Translations under genes and position numbers: made by a program
Notes under the pieces: model-generated
Databases searched by the model: none
The model's input: the letters and a program-made list of their open reading frames with translations, nothing else
Told to the model about the DNA's origin: nothing
From: Halorubrum xinjiangense
GTDB lineage: Archaea; Halobacteriota; Halobacteria; Halobacteriales; Haloferacaceae
Assembly (NCBI RefSeq): GCF_900102375.1
Contig: NZ_FNBO01000005.1
Location: 124,001 to 188,000 of the forward strand
Direction: 5' to 3'
DNA: 64,000 bases
Part shown: piece by piece, positions 10,403 through 18,392 of the stretch
Layout: each line of letters opens with the position of its first letter
Numbering within the stretch: the stretch's first letter is position 1

Positions 10403-12433
10403 ATGTCAGAACCGGTCCCCTCGATAACTCGTCGCCGACTGCTACAGACTGCCGGAACCGGAGCCGCGGTTTTGGCCGGTTTAACGCCTTTTACCGGGAG
10501 AGTTTCGGCACAGGACGGCGGCGGGAGACTCGTTTTCGAGCAGCAGGAGTCGGACGGGGACTCGATCACCGTCACGTCGGTGTCGGTTGAAAGTGAAGGA
10601 ACACTGATGATTCAGGATCAGGTCGAGAGCAACAACACCATCTTCGCGACGGAGTCCCTTCCGGCCGGAACGGACGAGACGGACCTAGCCGTCGAGTTGG
10701 ACGAGCCGCTCGAGGAGACCCAGGTCCTCGAGGCCTGGCTCTGGGACGGAGCGGTCCACGACTCGGAGGTGATCACGGTGAAACAGGCGTTGGTCGCCGT
10801 CGGCGAGGAGCTCGACGAGACGGTGGGGATCAGCCTCGTCGAAGCGGACCCCGAGTCCGGGTTCAACTACCCGTACTACCTCTTCAGCCCGACCGAGGCG
10901 CGCGACGGCTCCATCCCGATTCTCGTCGAATCGAACAACACGGGGACCGCGACGGACGACTTCGAGGAACACAGGTCGGCGGCCAAATCGCTCGTTCGGC
11001 GCGGGTCGTCGAGGCCGATCAGCGAGGCGCTCGGAGTTCCGCTCTTGGTGCCAGTGTTCCCGCGTCCGACCGAGGAGCCGGTGGACTGGTCGCACTACAC
11101 ACATCAGTTGGACAGGCAGACGGTAGCCATCGACGGCGGTCCGTTGGAGCGGATCGACGAACAGCTCCTGCGGATGGTCGAGGACGCGAAGGACCGGTTG
11201 GCGGGCGACAAGTACGCGTTCACCGACGAGATCATGCTCAACGGGTTCTCCGCGTCCGGGAACTTCGCGGACCGGTTCGCGGTGTTACACCCCGATCGCG
11301 TGCTGTCGGTCACCGCCGGCGGACTCAACGGCATGGCGCTGCTTCCACGCGAGGAGTGGAACGGGCACACACTGGAGTACCACGTCGGCATCGCGGATCT
11401 GGAGGCTCTCACCGGGGAGCCCGTCGACGTCAGCGGGCTCGCCGAGGTGAACCAACTGCTGTACATGGGGGCCGAAGACACCAACGACACGATCCCGTAC
11501 GACGACGCTTGGAGCGAGGACCTGCGGGAGTTGGCTTTGGCGGTCTACGGCGAGGACATGATCAACGACCGGTTCCCGCGGTGTCAGCGGGCGTACGACG
11601 ACGCCGGCATCGAGGCCCAGTTCAGGATCTACGACGACCGCGGGCATCGCCCCGCGGACGCCGAGGACCTCGTCGAGTTCCATCGGCGGAGTCTCGCCGG
11701 AGAGGACGTCGGCGAGTTCGGGGAGCGGCTCGGGATCGTGGGCGACATCCAAGCCGCACCGACCGAGCCCCGCGTCGGCGACGCCGTGACGTTCGACGCG
11801 AGCGACTCCCGACCGAACACGGGCGAGCTCGTGAGCTACTCGTGGGAGTTCGGCGACGGAGAGACGGCGGCCGGTGAGACCGTGACGCACGCGTACGAGG
11901 AGTCCGGGTCGTACCGGGTGACGCTCTCGGTGACAAGCGATCAGGGGACGACGAGGGAGACGACGCTGGAGATGACCGTCCGGACCGCGGACGGTGACGG
12001 CGACACAGAGGATGCGTCCGCCGAGCCGGAGATCACCCCATCGTTCACGGTCTCCCCGAGTCGGCCGTCGGCCGGGGAGGAGGCGGCGTTCGACGCCGGA
12101 GAGTCGAGCGCGGAGGGCGGCGAGCTCATCAGTTTCACGTGGGACTTCGACGACGGGAACACCGCCGCGGGCACCGACCCGCGGCACGCGTTCGGCGACC
12201 CCGGCACGTATCGGGTCACGCTCTCGGTCGTGAGCGACGACGGGGGCTCGGCGGAGACCACGAACGAGGTCACCGTCGAGGAGGCGACGGACGGCCGGCA
12301 GACCGAAGACGCCGACGGGTCCGACTATTCGACGCCCGGATTCGGGGTTCCCGGGGCGCTCGCGGGCCTCGGCGGAGCGGTTCATCTGCTGCGGCAGCGG
12401 TTGGTCGAGGCGGACGACGACCGGTCCGACTGA
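10403..12433 (+). CDS. Tat-exported hydrolase-like protein with two PKD domains and a PGF-type C-terminus
   Basis: The 676-residue protein starts with a twin-arginine signal (ITRRRLLQTAGTGAAVLAG, cleavage near residue 36). A DUF7282-like beta domain lies at about 40-125, then an alpha/beta hydrolase-like domain (about 135-440) with nucleophile elbow GFSASG near 280, an Asp-rich loop MGAEDTND and DRGHRP as candidate His. Two PKD domains follow (about 445-530 and 543-625; SYSWEFGDGE and SFTWDFDDGN). The C-terminus TPGFGVPGALAGL plus a basic end resembles the PGF-CTERM archaeosortase signal. It is likely exported folded and anchored at the cell surface. The substrate is unknown; depolymerase or esterase activity is a guess. 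Confidence 0.75.
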   Translation: MSEPVPSITRRRLLQTAGTGAAVLAGLTPFTGRVSAQDGGGRLVFEQQESDGDSITVTSVSVESEGTLMIQDQVESNNTIFATESLPAGTDETDLAVELDEPLEETQVLEAWLWDGAVHDSEVITVKQALVAVGEELDETVGISLVEADPESGFNYPYYLFSPTEARDGSIPILVESNNTGTATDDFEEHRSAAKSLVRRGSSRPISEALGVPLLVPVFPRPTEEPVDWSHYTHQLDRQTVAIDGGPLERIDEQLLRMVEDAKDRLAGDKYAFTDEIMLNGFSASGNFADRFAVLHPDRVLSVTAGGLNGMALLPREEWNGHTLEYHVGIADLEALTGEPVDVSGLAEVNQLLYMGAEDTNDTIPYDDAWSEDLRELALAVYGEDMINDRFPRCQRAYDDAGIEAQFRIYDDRGHRPADAEDLVEFHRRSLAGEDVGEFGERLGIVGDIQAAPTEPRVGDAVTFDASDSRPNTGELVSYSWEFGDGETAAGETVTHAYEESGSYRVTLSVTSDQGTTRETTLEMTVRTADGDGDTEDASAEPEITPSFTVSPSRPSAGEEAAFDAGESSAEGGELISFTWDFDDGNTAAGTDPRHAFGDPGTYRVTLSVVSDDGGSAETTNEVTVEEATDGRQTEDADGSDYSTPGFGVPGALAGLGGAVHLLRQRLVEADDDRSD

Positions 12434-12484
12434 TCCGTCTCGGGTAGATCAGCCTTTTACCTTCTCGACGCTAACCAGACGTTA

Positions 12485-13144
12485 ATGGACTCCGCGGTAC
12501 TGCTCGATCTCCTCGGCAACGAGAACCGGCGGCGCATCCTCCGGCTTCTCGCCACCAAGCCCTGCTACGTCACGGAGATCTCGGAGTACCTCGACGTGAG
12601 CCCGAAGGCGGTGATCGACCACCTGCGGAAGCTGGAGGAGGCCGGTCTTGTCGAGTCGACGACGGACGACCAGCGGCGGAAGTACTTCCGGATCGCGCGC
12701 AGCCTCCGCCTGGAGGTGAGCGTCTCGCCGTACGGCTTCGGCGCGAAGAGCGCGTACCCGGCGAAGAACAGCCTCGACATGTCGGGGCGCTGTCCCCACC
12801 TCTCTATCGAGACCCCCGACGGGTCGGGGGAGACCGGCGACCTCGCGGAGCTCGCCGAGGAGTTCGCGCGCCTCCAGGACCTCGACCGCGAGCTCTCGCT
12901 CGCCCAGCGGTGGGTCCAGGGGCGCGTCGAGGACGCCCTCGCCGAGATCGACGAGCGCCTCGGCGGGCAGGCCGACAGCCGCTTCTTCGCGGCCGTCATC
13001 GCCGCGGTGGTCGAGACCGACGGCACGCCGGCGGCGGTCGCCGACGAGGTCGGCGCGCGGGAGTCGACGGTCGAGGGCGCGCTCCGCCAACTCTCCGACG
13101 TCGGCGTCGTCGCGCGCGACGCCGACGGATACCGGGTCCGGTAG
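12485..13144 (+). CDS. ArsR-like winged-helix transcriptional regulator
   Basis: The 219-residue protein opens with LLDLLGNENRRRILRLLATK and YVTEISEYLDVSPKAVIDHLRKLEEAGLVES, a clear winged helix-turn-helix at residues 5-60 followed by a beta wing (DDQRRKYFRIA). The middle, with a single Cys-His pair near SGRCPHLSIETP, and the helical C-terminal half have a second HTH-like end, ADEVGARESTVEGALRQL. The organisation is common in haloarchaeal regulators; no ligand can be assigned. It lies just upstream of the EamA transporter on the same strand, a possible target. Confidence 0.8.
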   Translation: MDSAVLLDLLGNENRRRILRLLATKPCYVTEISEYLDVSPKAVIDHLRKLEEAGLVESTTDDQRRKYFRIARSLRLEVSVSPYGFGAKSAYPAKNSLDMSGRCPHLSIETPDGSGETGDLAELAEEFARLQDLDRELSLAQRWVQGRVEDALAEIDERLGGQADSRFFAAVIAAVVETDGTPAAVADEVGARESTVEGALRQLSDVGVVARDADGYRVR

Positions 13145-13233
13145 CGGGCCCAACCCCCCGCACCCGTCCGGGCGAATCCAGCGAACCGAACCGCTTCCGG
13201 AACCTTTTGGCGCGCCGCCGGGAGAGAGCGGAC

Positions 13234-14154
13234 GTGAGCCGCCTCAGAAATCTCTCGCTGTTCTTAGTCCTCGCCGCCGTCTGGGGGTCCGCGTTCGTCG
13301 CGATCAAGGCGGGGCTGGCGTATTTCCCGCCGGTGACGTTCGCGGCGCTCCGGTACGACGTGGCCGGCGTCGTAATGCTGGCCTACGCGGCGTACGCGGT
13401 CGACGACCCGATCCCCCGCGGCCGCGACCAGTGGCTGGAAGTCGCCTCCGGCGCCGTGTTCATCATCGCCGCGTACCACTCGTTCCTGTTCATCGGCGAG
13501 ACCGACCCGGCGGTGACGAGCGCCGTCGCGGCCGTCATCGTCAGCCTCTCGCCGCTCCTGACCACGGTGTTCGCGCGCGCCCTCCTGCCCGCGGAGCGGC
13601 TGACCGCCGTCGGCGCGCTCGGCCTGGCGATCGGGCTCGTCGGCGCGGTCGTCCTCGCGAACCCGGACCCCGCGAACCTGACCGGCGGCGGCACGGGCGC
13701 GAAGCTGCTCGTGTTGCTCGCGGCCGCCTCGTTCGCGCTCGGCTCCGTCCTCTCGCGGGCCTCCAAGGCCGACATCTCCATCGAGACGATGGAGGCGTGG
13801 TCGATGCTGCTCGGCGCCGGCCTCACCCACCTGCTCGCGTTCGGCCTCGGCGAGTCGGTCGTCGACACGGTCTGGACGACGGAGTCGCTGCTCGCCCTAG
13901 GCTACCTCTCGGTCGTCGCCAGCGGGATCGGCTTCCTCATCTACTTCGACCTGCTAGACCGGCTCGGCCCGATCGAGATCAACCTTGTCTCCTACGTCGC
14001 GCCGGTGTTCGCCGCCGTCGTCGGCTGGCTTCTCCTCGACGAGGGGATCACCGCAACGACGGTCGCCGGCTTCCTGATCATCTGTGTCGGCTTCGGCCTC
14101 GTGAAACGCGACGCTATCCGCGACGAACTGCGGGCGGCCGGCGTACTCGGCTGA
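13234..14154 (+). CDS. EamA/DMT family transporter
   Basis: From GTG 13234 the product is 306 residues with about ten hydrophobic helices in two EamA repeats: LVLAAVWGSAFVAIKAGLAYF opens the first, and SFALGSVLSRASK opens the second near residue 165. The repeats end with PVFAAVVGWLLLDEGIT, the usual EamA finish. It is a predicted drug/metabolite exporter of unknown substrate. The frame is open further upstream to 12910, but that stretch overlaps the regulator gene and lacks membrane helices, so GTG 13234 is preferred. Confidence 0.85.
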   Translation: MSRLRNLSLFLVLAAVWGSAFVAIKAGLAYFPPVTFAALRYDVAGVVMLAYAAYAVDDPIPRGRDQWLEVASGAVFIIAAYHSFLFIGETDPAVTSAVAAVIVSLSPLLTTVFARALLPAERLTAVGALGLAIGLVGAVVLANPDPANLTGGGTGAKLLVLLAAASFALGSVLSRASKADISIETMEAWSMLLGAGLTHLLAFGLGESVVDTVWTTESLLALGYLSVVASGIGFLIYFDLLDRLGPIEINLVSYVAPVFAAVVGWLLLDEGITATTVAGFLIICVGFGLVKRDAIRDELRAAGVLG

Positions 14155-14234
14155 CCGCCGCGGCCCCGACGCCCTCCCGGCCCGCTGCCGTCCCGCCGCA
14201 ACCGTCTTGTCGGCTCGGCGACGACTCTCACGGC

Positions 14235-15167
14235 GTGAGCGCCGACCAGATCGATCCACAAGCGAAGCGCGCCGCGGCCCGAAAGTCGCGGATTCCCCTC
14301 CCGCACGGAGGCTACAAGCTGAAACTGCTCCGGCTCCTAACCGACCCCCTGACGCGGCTCCAGAACCGGAACCCGCCGAGCGTCGGCGCGACCGAGTCGG
14401 TGAGCGTTCCCGGCCCGGAAGGGGATCTCGACGCGCGCCTGTACCTCCCCTCCGGCGACCCGCCCTATCCGACCGTCGTCTTCTTCCACGGCGGCGGGTT
14501 CGTCCTCGGGAGCGTCGAGACCCACGACCGGCTCTGCCGCCACCTGACGCGAGAGAGCGGCTGCGCCGTCCTCTCCGTCGAGTACCGCCTCGCACCCGAA
14601 CACCCGTTCCCGGCCGCCGTTGAGGACGCGTACGCCGCGGTCGAGTGGGCCGCGGAGTCGACGGACCGGCTCCGCGGGACCGGCGACGTCGCGGTCGCGG
14701 GCGACTCCGCCGGCGGCAACCTCGCGGCCGTGACCGCGCTGATGGCCGCCGAGCGGGACGGTCCCGATATCGAACACCAGGCGCTGCTCTACCCCGGAAT
14801 CGGCGTCGACCCCGAGCAGGAGTCGGTCCGCGAACACGCCGGGATCGTCCTCTCGCGGGAAGATATCGAGTGGTTCTCGGCGGCCTACTACCGGAGCGAT
14901 ATCCACCGCCGGAACCCGTACGCCGACCCGATCAACGCCGGCGACCTCTCCGGCGTCGCGCCCGCGACGGTCGTCACCGCCGGGTTCGACCCGCTCCGCG
15001 ACGGTGGAAAGGCGTACGCCGAGAAGCTCGTCGCGGACGGCGTGGCGACGCGGTACGAGACCTACCCCGCGATGGTTCACGGGTTCATGACGATGCGGGA
15101 GGTCGACCGCGCCCTCGACGCGGTCGCGAGCGTCGGCGCCGACCTCGCTGACGCGCTCGACGGCTGA
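14235..15167 (+). CDS. Alpha/beta hydrolase, hormone-sensitive lipase-type esterase
   Basis: From GTG 14235 the product is 310 residues. It has the oxyanion-hole motif HGGGFVLGS, the nucleophile elbow GDSAGGN, an Asp in TAGFDPLRDGG and His in MVHGFM, the full catalytic set of the HSL (family IV) esterases. Such enzymes hydrolyse short-chain acyl esters in the cytoplasm. The 80 bases after the EamA gene include no strong TATA box, so co-transcription is possible. A longer open frame upstream is a shadow of the EamA gene. Confidence 0.88.
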   Translation: MSADQIDPQAKRAAARKSRIPLPHGGYKLKLLRLLTDPLTRLQNRNPPSVGATESVSVPGPEGDLDARLYLPSGDPPYPTVVFFHGGGFVLGSVETHDRLCRHLTRESGCAVLSVEYRLAPEHPFPAAVEDAYAAVEWAAESTDRLRGTGDVAVAGDSAGGNLAAVTALMAAERDGPDIEHQALLYPGIGVDPEQESVREHAGIVLSREDIEWFSAAYYRSDIHRRNPYADPINAGDLSGVAPATVVTAGFDPLRDGGKAYAEKLVADGVATRYETYPAMVHGFMTMREVDRALDAVASVGADLADALDG

Positions 15168-15231
15168 GTCCCCGACGTTCGACGCGAGCCTCCGAGCTCG
15201 TCGTGCGAACGGTTCTCAGAGCGCCGGTGGG

Positions 15232-15238
15232 TTTTATT
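15232..15238 (+). promoter_or_regulatory. TATA-like box of the GNAT gene
   Basis: TTTTATT lies 24-30 bases before ATG 15262, the spacing expected for a leaderless haloarchaeal mRNA. Confidence 0.6.
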
Positions 15239-15261
15239 CGCGCGTCGTCGTCTTCGCCGGT

Positions 15262-15855
15262 ATGTTCCCGGAGACGATCGAGACGGACCGACTCCGACTC
15301 GAGGTCGGCGGCCCCGAAAACGTCGACCTCGACGAATGCTACCGGATCTGTTCGTCGGATCTCGGCATCGACGAGGTGACCGAATACGTCACCTGGGACC
15401 CCCACGAGACGAAGAAGGAGACGCTGGAGTTCCTCGAACGGAACCGCGAGCGGTTCGAGGAGGGTGAGGCCGCGGGCTACGTCATCCGACCCCGCGAAGG
15501 CGAGGACGGCGCCGGCGAGATCGCCGGCTTCGGCGGCTTCCACGTCGACTGGGAGAAACGGACCGCCCTTCTCGGTACGTGGCTCCGCAAGCGGTTCTGG
15601 GGCCGCGGCTACTCCGGCGAGCGCGCCGCCGCGCTCGTCGAGGTCGCGTTCGACGACCTCGACTTAGAGGTCGTCGCCGTGAGCCACCACCTCGACAACG
15701 AGAAGTCGCGGCGCGCGATCGAGCGGTACGTCGACAGGCTCGGCGGGCGGCGGGAGGGGCGCCTCCGCAACGCGCTCGCCTTCCCTGACGGCAGCGTCCA
15801 CGACGAGGTCCGGTACACGATCTCGCAGGCGGAGTGGCGGGAGGCGACCGCCTGA
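15262..15855 (+). CDS. GNAT acetyltransferase, RimJ/RimL type
   Basis: The 197-residue protein begins MFPETIETDRLRLEV, the usual opening of RimL-type N-acetyltransferases. It continues with GFGGFHVDWEKRTALLGTWL, the acetyl-CoA loop KRFWGRGYSGERAAALVEVAF, and VVAVSHHLDNEKSRRAIERYV. It would acetylate an amine, perhaps a protein N-terminus; the target is unknown. It has its own promoter box. Confidence 0.85.
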   Translation: MFPETIETDRLRLEVGGPENVDLDECYRICSSDLGIDEVTEYVTWDPHETKKETLEFLERNRERFEEGEAAGYVIRPREGEDGAGEIAGFGGFHVDWEKRTALLGTWLRKRFWGRGYSGERAAALVEVAFDDLDLEVVAVSHHLDNEKSRRAIERYVDRLGGRREGRLRNALAFPDGSVHDEVRYTISQAEWREATA

Positions 15856-15966
15856 TCGGCGACGGATTTCGCCGCGATCAGGAGGTTTCGACCGTCGTTC
15901 CCGTTGAATTACGGTGTCGATCCCGACCCAACAAACACTTACGGCGCCCGAAACGACAGCGAGCGC

Positions 15967-16569
15967 ATGTCCCCGTCATCACCCGGTGGAACGACCGCGA
16001 CGACCGGTTCGGATCCGAGCATCACCCGAGAGGCGACCGGGGGTGCGGTCGCCGGCGCCGCCGCCTACCTCCTCGGCTACCTGTCCGTCTACCTCACGCA
16101 AAGCGGCCGGATTGAGGAGGGGCTCTCCGGGCTCAACTTCCTCGCCGACCTGTTCGGGGGCGACCCCATCTCGGCGTGGCAGGTGTCGGGCTGGCTGTTC
16201 TACAACGCCCACTTCGTCGAGACCGTGTCGCCCGGAGTGCTCGGCGGCACGTCCTCGCGGAACCTCCTCATGGAGGCCGAGGGCGCGGGGTTCCTGCTCT
16301 TCGTCCCGCCGGTCCTCCTGTTCGTCGCGGGCCTCGTCGCTGGTCGGGTCGCCGGCGCCGACTCGCCCCTCGACGGCGCTCGCTCGGGCGCGCTCGTCGC
16401 GGCCGGCTACCTCCCGCTCGCGGTCGTCGGCGCGTTCCTGTTCCGGTACTCTGTCGGCGACGGGAGCGTGGCCCCCGACATCGTCACCGCCGTCCTCCTC
16501 GCCGGCGCCGTCTACCCGGCCGTCTTCGGCGCGATCGGCGGCGCGGGCTCGTCGCTGTTGAGCGACTGA
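15967..16569 (+). CDS. Haloarchaeal multi-helix membrane protein
   Basis: The 200-residue product has a disordered Ser/Thr-rich head (about 20 residues), then hydrophobic helices at about 30-50, 70-80, 105-130, 140-160 and 172-195. Features are AYLLGYLSVYLTQ, ISAWQVSGWLFYNAHFV and RSGALVAAGYLPLAVVGAF. It resembles small haloarchaeal membrane proteins sometimes annotated as transporters, but no known motif is visible. ATG 15967 is preferred to in-frame upstream codons because hydrophobicity and codon use begin here. Confidence 0.7.
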   Translation: MSPSSPGGTTATTGSDPSITREATGGAVAGAAAYLLGYLSVYLTQSGRIEEGLSGLNFLADLFGGDPISAWQVSGWLFYNAHFVETVSPGVLGGTSSRNLLMEAEGAGFLLFVPPVLLFVAGLVAGRVAGADSPLDGARSGALVAAGYLPLAVVGAFLFRYSVGDGSVAPDIVTAVLLAGAVYPAVFGAIGGAGSSLLSD

Positions 16570-16606
16570 ATCGGACCGTCGACACGCCCCCGCGCCGTTC
16601 AACGCC

Positions 16607-17059
16607 TCAGTACGCCTCGTCTTCGGGGTCGAACCGGTCGCCGTACTCGCGGGCGGGGTCGACGGGCTGCCCCTCGTCGGTCTCGGGCGCGACGTAGTTG
16701 ATGAACGACTCCACGTCCGGCTCGCGGACGCGTACCTCGACGTCGATCTCGCCGAGCTCGTCGGGTTCGCCGACCGCAAAGTTGACGACGCCTTCGAGCG
16801 CCGCCTGCTTCTTCAGGGAGAAGGCGAACCCCTCGTCGGTGCTGTTCTGCCGGAAGACGCGCCGGGCGGTGTCGAGGATCTCCTGTTCGTGGAGGACGTC
16901 GGAGAACGCGTCGAGGCTGTGCGTCTCGGAGACGAGCCGCCCCTCTTTGTGGACCGGCTCGGCGTCGGGGAAGACGTTCTCGACCGCGTCCGCGACCCGG
17001 TCGGTCACCTCCGTGTCGTGGACCGGCGCCTCGATCCGGACGTCGACGCTGTAGATCAC
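16607..17059 (-). CDS. UPF0201 family RNA-binding-like protein
   Basis: The 150-residue protein (MIYSVDVRIEAPVHDTEV start, FRQNSTDEGFAFSLKKQAA core, VNFAVGEPDELGEIDV) matches the archaeal UPF0201 family, a ribosomal L5-like fold suggested to bind RNA. Its ATG overlaps the stop of the UPF0200 kinase gene by four bases (ATGA, 17056-17059), so the two form an operon. This pairing suggests a shared function; the substrate is unknown. Confidence 0.85.
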   Translation of the reverse strand: MIYSVDVRIEAPVHDTEVTDRVADAVENVFPDAEPVHKEGRLVSETHSLDAFSDVLHEQEILDTARRVFRQNSTDEGFAFSLKKQAALEGVVNFAVGEPDELGEIDVEVRVREPDVESFINYVAPETDEGQPVDPAREYGDRFDPEDEAY

Positions 17060-17682
17060 GCGCCGTCACCCCCGGCCTCGGGCGCCTCGGGGTCGGCGTC
17101 GACGGCGTCGGGAGTCTCGCCGGCGTCGGCGTCCTCGACTCCCAACACCTCGCGGACGCGCTCGCGGAACGCCGCGAGGCTGTCGGTGTTGTCGATCTCC
17201 ACGTCGGCCAGCTCTAAGGTCTCGCCGAGCCCGAGGTCGATCTCGCGTTCGTCGCGTTCGCGGAGCGCCTCCAGGTCGGAGTCTGAGTCGTCGCGGCCGC
17301 GCTCGTCGAGGCGCTCGGCGCGGACCTCGAACGGGGCACGGATCGCGACGAGCGTGAAGTCGTCGCCGAACGCCTCGCGGAAGCGTTCGAGCTCGACGGT
17401 CGAGCGGAGGCCGTCGACGAGGACGGTCTCGCCGCGGTCGCTCTCGGCCGCGGCCTCCCGAATGCGGGGGAGCGTCCGCGCGGCGATGGCGTCGTCGCCC
17501 TCCTCCTCGCGGAGCGTGCCGGCCATCCGCCCGTGGTGTTGCGCCGGGTCGAGCCCGCGGCGGCGACACTCGGCGCGGATCACGTCGCCCATGACGACGA
17601 CGGGGATGTCCGCCGCCTCGGCCACGTTCGCCGCCTCCCCCTTTCCGCTGCCGGGGAGGCCGACGGTTCCGATGACGTTCAT
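17056..17682 (-). CDS. UPF0200 family P-loop kinase (dephospho-CoA kinase-like)
   Basis: The 208-residue protein starts MNVIGTVGLPGSGKGEAANV, a Walker A loop (GLPGSGKG, residues 8-15) of the adenylate/dephospho-CoA kinase type. It then shows VVVMGDVIRAECRRRGLD, a substrate-binding segment, and VLVDGLRS as Walker B. Archaeal members are annotated variously as dephospho-CoA kinase-related or nucleoside monophosphate kinases; which applies here cannot be settled. The C-terminus is an acidic Asp/Ala tail typical of halophiles. First gene of a two-gene operon with the UPF0201 protein. Confidence 0.82.
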   Translation of the reverse strand: MNVIGTVGLPGSGKGEAANVAEAADIPVVVMGDVIRAECRRRGLDPAQHHGRMAGTLREEEGDDAIAARTLPRIREAAAESDRGETVLVDGLRSTVELERFREAFGDDFTLVAIRAPFEVRAERLDERGRDDSDSDLEALRERDEREIDLGLGETLELADVEIDNTDSLAAFRERVREVLGVEDADAGETPDAVDADPEAPEAGGDGA

Positions 17683-17781
17683 TACCGGCGGATACTCCGC
17701 TCGCGGACTTAGGTCTGCTGTTGGCCCGCGGGCGGCGCGAACCGCGGGCGTTTTTTAGACTGGGGGATCAGGAGTTGATGA

Positions 17782-17856
17782 GGGCACATAGCTCAGCCCG
17801 GATAGAGCGTCGGACTTCTAATCCGACGGTCGTGGGTTCGAATCCCACTGTGCCCG
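17782..17856 (+). tRNA. tRNA-Arg (anticodon TCT)
   Basis: GGGCACA (17782-17788) pairs with TGTGCCC (17849-17855), followed by discriminator G. The anticodon arm is TCGGA-CTTCTAA-TCCGA, giving anticodon TCT that reads AGA. The T arm is GTGGG-TTCGAAT-CCCAC. CCA is not encoded. A T-rich box near 17748-17756 lies about 30 bases upstream. Its 3' 22 bases plus one flanking base are repeated at 18009-18031, marking it as an integration target. Confidence 0.95.
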
Positions 17857-17857
17857 T
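17835..17857 (+). repeat. Direct repeat, copy 1 (tRNA-Arg 3' end, att-like)
   Basis: The 23 bases covering the T-loop and acceptor 3' strand of tRNA-Arg recur exactly at 18009-18031. This is the usual attachment-site duplication left by an element that integrates into a tRNA gene. Confidence 0.85.
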
Positions 17858-18392
17858 ACAGCGAGGAGCGAAGCGACGAGCGAACCGGCACGCAGGGGAT
17901 TCGAACCCTATCAGTCGCGCGCAGCGAGCGGTGCGAGGTGCGAGCGAAGCGAGCACCTCGAAAAGCGAGCGGCGAAGCCGCGAGCAGTGAGCGAGCACGT
18001 CTGATTTTGGTTCGAATCCCACTGTGCCCGTGCCGAAACCGTTGGTTCTTGGGTTGTCCCAAACTCCAATAAACGGCTTCAAAAGGCGATTTACTACTAT
18101 ATTCTCAATCTGAGCTAGAATCCGTTATTTGGATTCTGTCCATCAACTTCCCCTCGGATCCGACACTATCTCGGCCATTTTTTCGACTCTGGAGTCGTCA
18201 GTCGCTCCAAGCGGTCGACGACCTTGCGGTCCGTGAGGTCCGCCGGAAGCCGATCAAACAGTTTTGTGATGAGTGTGTTCTTTGCTGTGTGACTCGGTTA
18301 TTGGTTCCTACTCAGCGCTTTGGGCGACCGAGATGAACTAGGATATTCCCAGAGACTTTTCACGTTCCGCTGAGTCTCTTTAGATAACCAAT
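17858..18392. other. Non-coding border of the tRNA-Arg island
   Basis: There is no supported gene in these 535 bases. Bases 17858-18008 are rich in GAGCGAAGCGAG-type palindromes (for example GAGGTGC pairing with GCACCTC near 17935-17960) and a T-loop-like GATTCGAACCC near 17900. After the second att-like repeat the base composition turns AT-richer. Bases 18205-18248 match a segment at about 48967-49010 next to the other tRNA island; on the minus strand both read as a protein remnant containing DLTDRKV. Confidence 0.6.
18009..18031 (+). repeat. Direct repeat, copy 2 (att-like)
   Basis: Exact 23-base copy of the tRNA-Arg 3' end (17835-17857), 174 bases downstream. The sequence to its right drops in GC and carries the defence genes. 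No third copy was seen near the right edge at 22.7 kb. Confidence 0.85.

Noticed and set aside
13431-14234. Fusion of a long N-terminal region to the esterase
   Set aside because: The upstream in-frame part is Arg-rich and lies over the EamA gene in another frame.
17721-17990. Protein over tRNA-Arg
   Set aside because: It overlaps a clear tRNA gene; the frame is a chance reading.
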